From Pelomonas nitida (GTDB taxonomy: Bacteria; Pseudomonadota; Gammaproteobacteria; Burkholderiales; Burkholderiaceae_C): a stretch of 64,000 bases of DNA. This document shows positions 59,957-64,000 of this stretch, in pieces. The notes under the pieces were generated by a model. That model did no database searches and was not told the origin of the DNA. It was given only the letters and a program-made list of their open reading frames with translations. Every line of letters starts with the position of its first letter. Positions within the stretch are counted from its first letter, which is position 1. The position numbers and the translations under genes were made by a program. The stretch lies in contig NZ_JBIGIA010000021.1 in assembly GCF_043555975.1 (NCBI RefSeq), forward strand, positions 1-64,000. The letters run 5' to 3'.

Positions 59957-61945
59957 ATGGCGGATTGGCTGCAAGCGTTTCCTCGAGTTCGACCGACGCC
60001 CCGGCTGTGGGTCGAAACCGTATGGCTACTGGAATCTCGCGAGCCCCTAGTGGTGACGCGCACCATTCCGCTCAAGCAGGGTCTGAACATCGTCTGGGCC
60101 AAGGAGTCCAGCACAGTTGCGCGCCCAGGCTTGCGAAATGCAGGTCACGGCGTCGGAAAGACATCGCTATGCCTTCTATTGCGCCACATCCTTGGTGACG
60201 ACACATCAGCCGTGGGTGCTCTGAGGGAAAAGGCAGTGAGCGGCTTTCCCAAAGGCGGCGTTGCCGCAAAGGTCCACCTCGACAACTCGACATGGCTTGT
60301 GTTTCGCCCCTACGGCGCATACGGGCACTCCCTGGCGGCAGAGGTGGATAGCTTGGAGGAACTGCTGGCGCCTGGCGTAGCAAACCAGTTCCAGGCTTAT
60401 CTGACATCGTTGGAAGCCTTCTCGATTGGTCGCCTGACCTCGCAGTCCTTGCCTGGCAGCAACCAACCCTTGAAGTGGAAGCACTTGCTTGCCTGGTGCA
60501 TCCGCGACCAACGCAAGCGCTTCGATGGCTTCTACAGCTGGCGAGACGGCGAGGGACTCGGATTCACTCGACCAAGGCGCGAACCTCCAGTATTCGTCAG
60601 TTCCGTCCTTGGCCTGCTCGATGCCGACATGGACGACCTCATTCGTGCGGTTGAGGCCAAGCAGGTGGAGGTTGAGCGCACTGAGGCCCGACTGCCCGAT
60701 TTGGAGCGCGAGCCGGGTCTCCTGTTGAGCGGAGCGCTTCGGGAGATGCGACTCCGCGTCGGTGCCAACGAGGATGAGCCCGTATTTCAGAACACCGCCT
60801 GCGACTCTATCGAGTCCCGCGTGGCTGAAATGCTGGATGCCGCCCTGTCATTGGAGGCCGGTCTGGAGAAGCAGGTCGACGCAGCAGAAGACAGGGTCAT
60901 CGAAGCACTGAATCAGTTGAAGGAATTCAAACGTCGAGTTGAGCTGGCAGAGGCCGATTTCGGCATCGCAAAGTCTCGAGTGACCCAGAACTTGCCCGAA
61001 CTGGAAAGGTTCATCAAGCTTCGCGAGACCCTCCAAAACCCCTCAGGCCGGTGTGACATTGGCGGTATCGAGATTTCAGCGTGCGAGCACGTACTGCAGC
61101 GACGCGCAAAGCCGGAGCTCAACCTGATTCGCGACGAACGAGAGGTCAAGCAAACCGCGGCAAATCTCGCTGCGCAAGTGAGGTCCTGCGAGCAGGAGCT
61201 TGAGGCTGCGAAATCCTCAGTCAATCTACAAGAGCAGCAACTCTCGAATCAACGCGTAGAAGTGCGTCGTCTGCGGATTCGCATCGCGACCAGTGAAGCG
61301 TCTCGAGTGACATTGAAGCAGGCGTGGGATGTGCTGAAGCTCAGGCAGGAGCAACGTGACAAGGGCCTGGACAATGCCGAGCTCGCCAGGGCACAAGAGC
61401 AACTGGCCGTGAGCAAGAGGGACCTGAATGGCCTCAAAGCCAAGCTTGAGGCGAGGAAGTCTCAGACGTCCAAGCGCACCAAGGACCTGACGGCTCTGAC
61501 GCGGTCGATTGGCGAGCGGATGCTGGGCGCATCCGGCCACGTGAGATTCATGCCAGGCAACGAGGTCAAGCCGTTCGAAATAGCCAAGGGCGGCGAGGCC
61601 TATCAGGTTCTGGAAGTGCTGCTCGGGGATGTTGTCTGCCTCATCGACTCAGCGACGTCTGATAGGAATCACCACCCAGGATTCCTGGTTCATGACTGTC
61701 CGCGCGAGGCAGACATGAGTGAGCTGCTCTACCGCAACTTTTTCATGACTTCTGCAGAGGCGGCAGACCAGTTGGCGGGGACAGGCGGCACGCCCATTCA
61801 GTTCATCGTGACGACGACGTCAGCACCTCCGCCCGAGCTTCGCAGTAAGACGCATGTGGTGCTTGAGCTTGAGCCGGGCGTTGATGAAAAGTTGCTGTTC
61901 AAACGGGAGCTGATGCCCTCGCTGCCAGGGTTGGAGCCGGCATGA
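59957..61945 (+). CDS. SMC/Rad50-like coiled-coil ATPase (DUF2326-like)
   Basis: 662 aa from ATG 59957 (GGGAGG upstream). Walker A GHGVGKTS (63-70) sits in an ABC-type N-terminal lobe. A long coiled-coil region (about 220-520, many heptads of E/Q/L) has a central turn with Cys366 and Cys376. The C-terminal lobe has the Walker B-like FLVHDCP and a final LELEPG. This split layout is that of small SMC-like ATPases such as those of ABC-three-component and Wadjet-like defence systems. It is the ATPase of the helicase-methylase-ATPase set and lies between the methylase and HamA. Confidence 0.8.
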   Translation: MADWLQAFPRVRPTPRLWVETVWLLESREPLVVTRTIPLKQGLNIVWAKESSTVARPGLRNAGHGVGKTSLCLLLRHILGDDTSAVGALREKAVSGFPKGGVAAKVHLDNSTWLVFRPYGAYGHSLAAEVDSLEELLAPGVANQFQAYLTSLEAFSIGRLTSQSLPGSNQPLKWKHLLAWCIRDQRKRFDGFYSWRDGEGLGFTRPRREPPVFVSSVLGLLDADMDDLIRAVEAKQVEVERTEARLPDLEREPGLLLSGALREMRLRVGANEDEPVFQNTACDSIESRVAEMLDAALSLEAGLEKQVDAAEDRVIEALNQLKEFKRRVELAEADFGIAKSRVTQNLPELERFIKLRETLQNPSGRCDIGGIEISACEHVLQRRAKPELNLIRDEREVKQTAANLAAQVRSCEQELEAAKSSVNLQEQQLSNQRVEVRRLRIRIATSEASRVTLKQAWDVLKLRQEQRDKGLDNAELARAQEQLAVSKRDLNGLKAKLEARKSQTSKRTKDLTALTRSIGERMLGASGHVRFMPGNEVKPFEIAKGGEAYQVLEVLLGDVVCLIDSATSDRNHHPGFLVHDCPREADMSELLYRNFFMTSAEAADQLAGTGGTPIQFIVTTTSAPPPELRSKTHVVLELEPGVDEKLLFKRELMPSLPGLEPA

Positions 61946-61988
61946 GTCGCTATGGTCGAACGCCCGACCCTGTCGCCGGATTGAAGGC

Positions 61989-62834
61989 ATGGCATCTACG
62001 AAGCTCGTCAGGCCCACGTCGATGACTTCACCTGCTTACCTTCATCATCTAAAACAGGGTGAATCACTGTTGCTGAGTGGCGGCGTCACATGTGAAATGT
62101 GGGAGCTCAATGTCCCCAACGATGCGACGTGTCTGAGCGAATGGTCGAGCCGATTCCGCCAAACCTACTGTCCTGATAGCGACATCGACATCCTTCGCTC
62201 GGGCACTGGCAAGTCGCGAGCCGAATACTTGCTGGACCTCGTCTTCCCGGATAAGACCGTAGCACCCGGTCCTGGTGTTCGGTCAGGTGATTTTGCGGAG
62301 CTGCTGGTTTCGGACTACGTTGAGTTCATCCTCGGCTACTGGGTGCCGCGCGGCAAGTACGGCGAAAAGGGAAGCCGCAACGAATCGGTCAAGGGCGTCG
62401 ACATCGTCGGCTTCAAGTGTCCCGATGCTGGACACCCGAAAGCGACTGACGAGATGTTGACTTTTGAAGCAAAGGCTCAGCTCGGCGACGGTAAGTACAA
62501 GAGCCGTCTCCAGGACGCGGTCGACGACTCGGGAAAAGACTACCTGCGCGCCGGCGAGACACTGGCTGCGATGAAGCGCCGTATGCACATCGCGGGAGAC
62601 TTTGCGTCCATGCAGGTCGTGGAGCGATTTCAGAACGTCGCCGACCGACCCTTTCGTTTTCTTTCAGGAGCGGCAGCAATTCTTTCCGACTCGGCGTTCG
62701 ATGCCGACGGCATCAAGGGAACCAAAATCGCCGGGCACAACAACGCAGGCAATTTGAGGCTGATTACCGTCAAGGGCAAAGACCTGATGACGCTGGCCCA
62801 CGCTTTGTACCAGCGAGCGGCTGATGAAGCCTGA
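61989..62834 (+). CDS. hamA: Hachiman HamA nuclease (DUF1837)
   Basis: 281 aa from ATG 61989; ATG 62022 is an alternative. DUF1837 fold with the nuclease signature: GDFAELLVSDYVEF, Asp138 in KGVDIVGFK, and E160-A-K162 in LTFEAKAQL. Together these make a PD-(D/E)XK active site. In Hachiman, HamA is held inactive by HamB and degrades DNA after the helicase senses damage. It follows the SMC-like ATPase by 43 bp and overlaps HamB by 11 bases. Confidence 0.88.
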   Translation: MASTKLVRPTSMTSPAYLHHLKQGESLLLSGGVTCEMWELNVPNDATCLSEWSSRFRQTYCPDSDIDILRSGTGKSRAEYLLDLVFPDKTVAPGPGVRSGDFAELLVSDYVEFILGYWVPRGKYGEKGSRNESVKGVDIVGFKCPDAGHPKATDEMLTFEAKAQLGDGKYKSRLQDAVDDSGKDYLRAGETLAAMKRRMHIAGDFASMQVVERFQNVADRPFRFLSGAAAILSDSAFDADGIKGTKIAGHNNAGNLRLITVKGKDLMTLAHALYQRAADEA

Positions 62835-64000
62835 GTTCAACAGCCGCCGGTACTTCGGCATCACTCGGTCCAAGGGGAAGATGTACGAGCTTGGGCTGCC
62901 TGAAGAGTCTCACATCGCAGTGCCAGATGGTGTTGAACCTGCCGCCCTGTTCCCCCTGTCTATCGGCACGCTAGTGGATGCGTCGGCAACGCTCAATGAT
63001 GCGGACGACGTCCAGGGTGGCTTGGCCGACGAGTTACGAGACGACATCGACTTTGCGGCGAGTTTTTTCGATGCCTACCTGGGCTCGCGGTTCGACACAG
63101 AAGTCTCGCGGGAGGTCACGTTGCTTGCATCCGCCAGCTACTTCTTGGGCCAGCGCCCGGGGAGCAGCCTCGTGCTCGCCCGTCGACTTCAGGCGGACGA
63201 GGCTGATGCCCTTGAGCAGTTGTTGGTCTGGGCATTGCAGGCCGACTGGCGCGGACCGCCCAACCTGGCCGCGCACTGGATGATTGGGCTGCTCTACGAG
63301 TTGTCTTTTCACATGATTGGTCACTTCAACGATGGCGCTCCAATCGAGCCAATCGTTGGGCTGCTGCGGGAACTTCGTCGTCAAACCTACGCCAGCGGTA
63401 CCTCACGGGCCGTCGTTCTCGCAGAGGTCGCATCGGCGGTGGTCAAGCTGCGCTTGGCTGGGTCAGCTTGGACACTCTTACCCGGGTTCAGCGGGTTGGG
63501 TGGTGCCGCCTGGGCGGACGCGATACGGCGCCCAGGCTTCCCCAAGGAACTCTGGCCATCTCAGAAGCTGCTTGGCAAGGCCGGCCTCTTTGCTGGGAAG
63601 TCGGGTGTAGTTCAGATGCCAACAAGCGCGGGCAAGACGCGCTCGGTCGAAATCATTCTCCGCAGTGCGTTCCTGGCTGACCGGTCACGTGTCGCTGTGC
63701 TCGTCGCCCCGTTTCGCGCTCTGTGTCATGAGATTGCCACCTCGCTTCGCCACGCGTTCAAGGACGAAGACGTCAAGGTCAACGAGCTTTCTGACGCTCT
63801 GCAACTGGACTTTGTCGACCAGTTGGCAGAGTTGTTCGGGCAGGCAACCCCAGCAACCCGCCACCTGATGGTGTTGACGCCGGAAAAGCTGCTGTATGTG
63901 CTCAGGCAGGAACCGACCTTGGTTCCGCACATCGGAATGGTGGTCTACGACGAGGGGCATCAGTTCGACACCGGACCACGTGGCATCACCTATGAACTGC
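62824..64000 (+). CDS. hamB: Hachiman HamB helicase, N-terminal part (cut by window end)
   Basis: ATG 62824 overlaps the hamA stop; the frame is open to the last base, 392 codons. Residues 1-240 are a helical N-terminal domain. The SF2 helicase then starts with MPTSAGKT (265-272) and has VVYDEGHQFD (DEGH at 376-379). The layout and the partner HamA identify it as HamB. The second RecA lobe and the C-terminus lie outside the window. Confidence 0.88.
   Translation, partial: MKPEFNSRRYFGITRSKGKMYELGLPEESHIAVPDGVEPAALFPLSIGTLVDASATLNDADDVQGGLADELRDDIDFAASFFDAYLGSRFDTEVSREVTLLASASYFLGQRPGSSLVLARRLQADEADALEQLLVWALQADWRGPPNLAAHWMIGLLYELSFHMIGHFNDGAPIEPIVGLLRELRRQTYASGTSRAVVLAEVASAVVKLRLAGSAWTLLPGFSGLGGAAWADAIRRPGFPKELWPSQKLLGKAGLFAGKSGVVQMPTSAGKTRSVEIILRSAFLADRSRVAVLVAPFRALCHEIATSLRHAFKDEDVKVNELSDALQLDFVDQLAELFGQATPATRHLMVLTPEKLLYVLRQEPTLVPHIGMVVYDEGHQFDTGPRGITYEL

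Overview
The window is a GC-rich betaproteobacterial chromosome segment. The gene set (EF-P with an arginine at position 32 plus EarP, the mltG-tmk-holB-pilZ-tatD string, ygfZ next to a DUF4936 gene, YbgC-type thioesterase) and the CBM2/Pro-Thr linker enzymes fit Burkholderiales of the Roseateles/Mitsuaria/Rubrivivax kind. The exact genus cannot be fixed from this window alone.

Region 1 (1-16737) is a plant cell-wall degradation locus read entirely on the + strand. It holds the end of an Svx/AvrXca-like secreted protein, a Pro/Thr-linker lipoprotein, a CBM2-linked putative zinc metallopeptidase, a CBM2-linked PL10 pectate lyase, a CBM2-linked GH30 glucuronoxylanase, a GH10 xylanase with a CBM60-like module, a ricin-lectin/GH62 arabinofuranosidase, a CE1-like feruloyl esterase lipoprotein, a second GH30 carried by a lipoprotein, and an alginate-lyase-fold lipoprotein with a LamG domain. 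Together they would open pectin and strip and cut glucurono-arabinoxylan. The two GH30 genes share 1776 bp with only 15 mismatches and no indels.

Region 2 (16738-38362) is core chromosome: chemoreceptor, iron alcohol dehydrogenase, HSL-type esterase, a thioesterase-GNAT fusion, a TIMP-like secreted protein, ygfZ, the mltG-tmk-holB-pilZ-tatD-ankyrin operon, an AI-2E-type permease, efp/earP divergent from uvrC, pgsA, HU, tRNA-Val, ppiD and tRNA-His.

Region 3 (38363-64000, continuing past the window) is a genomic island at the 3' end of tRNA-His. It starts with a tyrosine integrase. It then has a replication/maintenance module that looks like an IncQ plasmid RepA-RepC pair, an AlpA-like regulator, and a pair of paralogous hypothetical genes that share an upstream motif. 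Between repC and the second paralogue lies a non-coding stretch with two copies of an 18-bp palindrome.

From 46568 onward comes a tightly packed + strand operon: a ribbon-helix-helix protein, a 1777-aa DUF1998-type helicase with a C-terminal Vsr/DUF559-like nuclease, an SNF2-family helicase resembling DISARM DrmD, a 1659-aa N6-adenine DNA methylase, an SMC-like coiled-coil ATPase, and then HamA and HamB of Hachiman, the last cut by the window edge. The helicase-methylase-ATPase core matches, from memory, the composition of a putative defence system called HMA. The extra SNF2 helicase, the nuclease fusion and the direct linkage to Hachiman make this the most likely place for an undescribed composite antiphage system.
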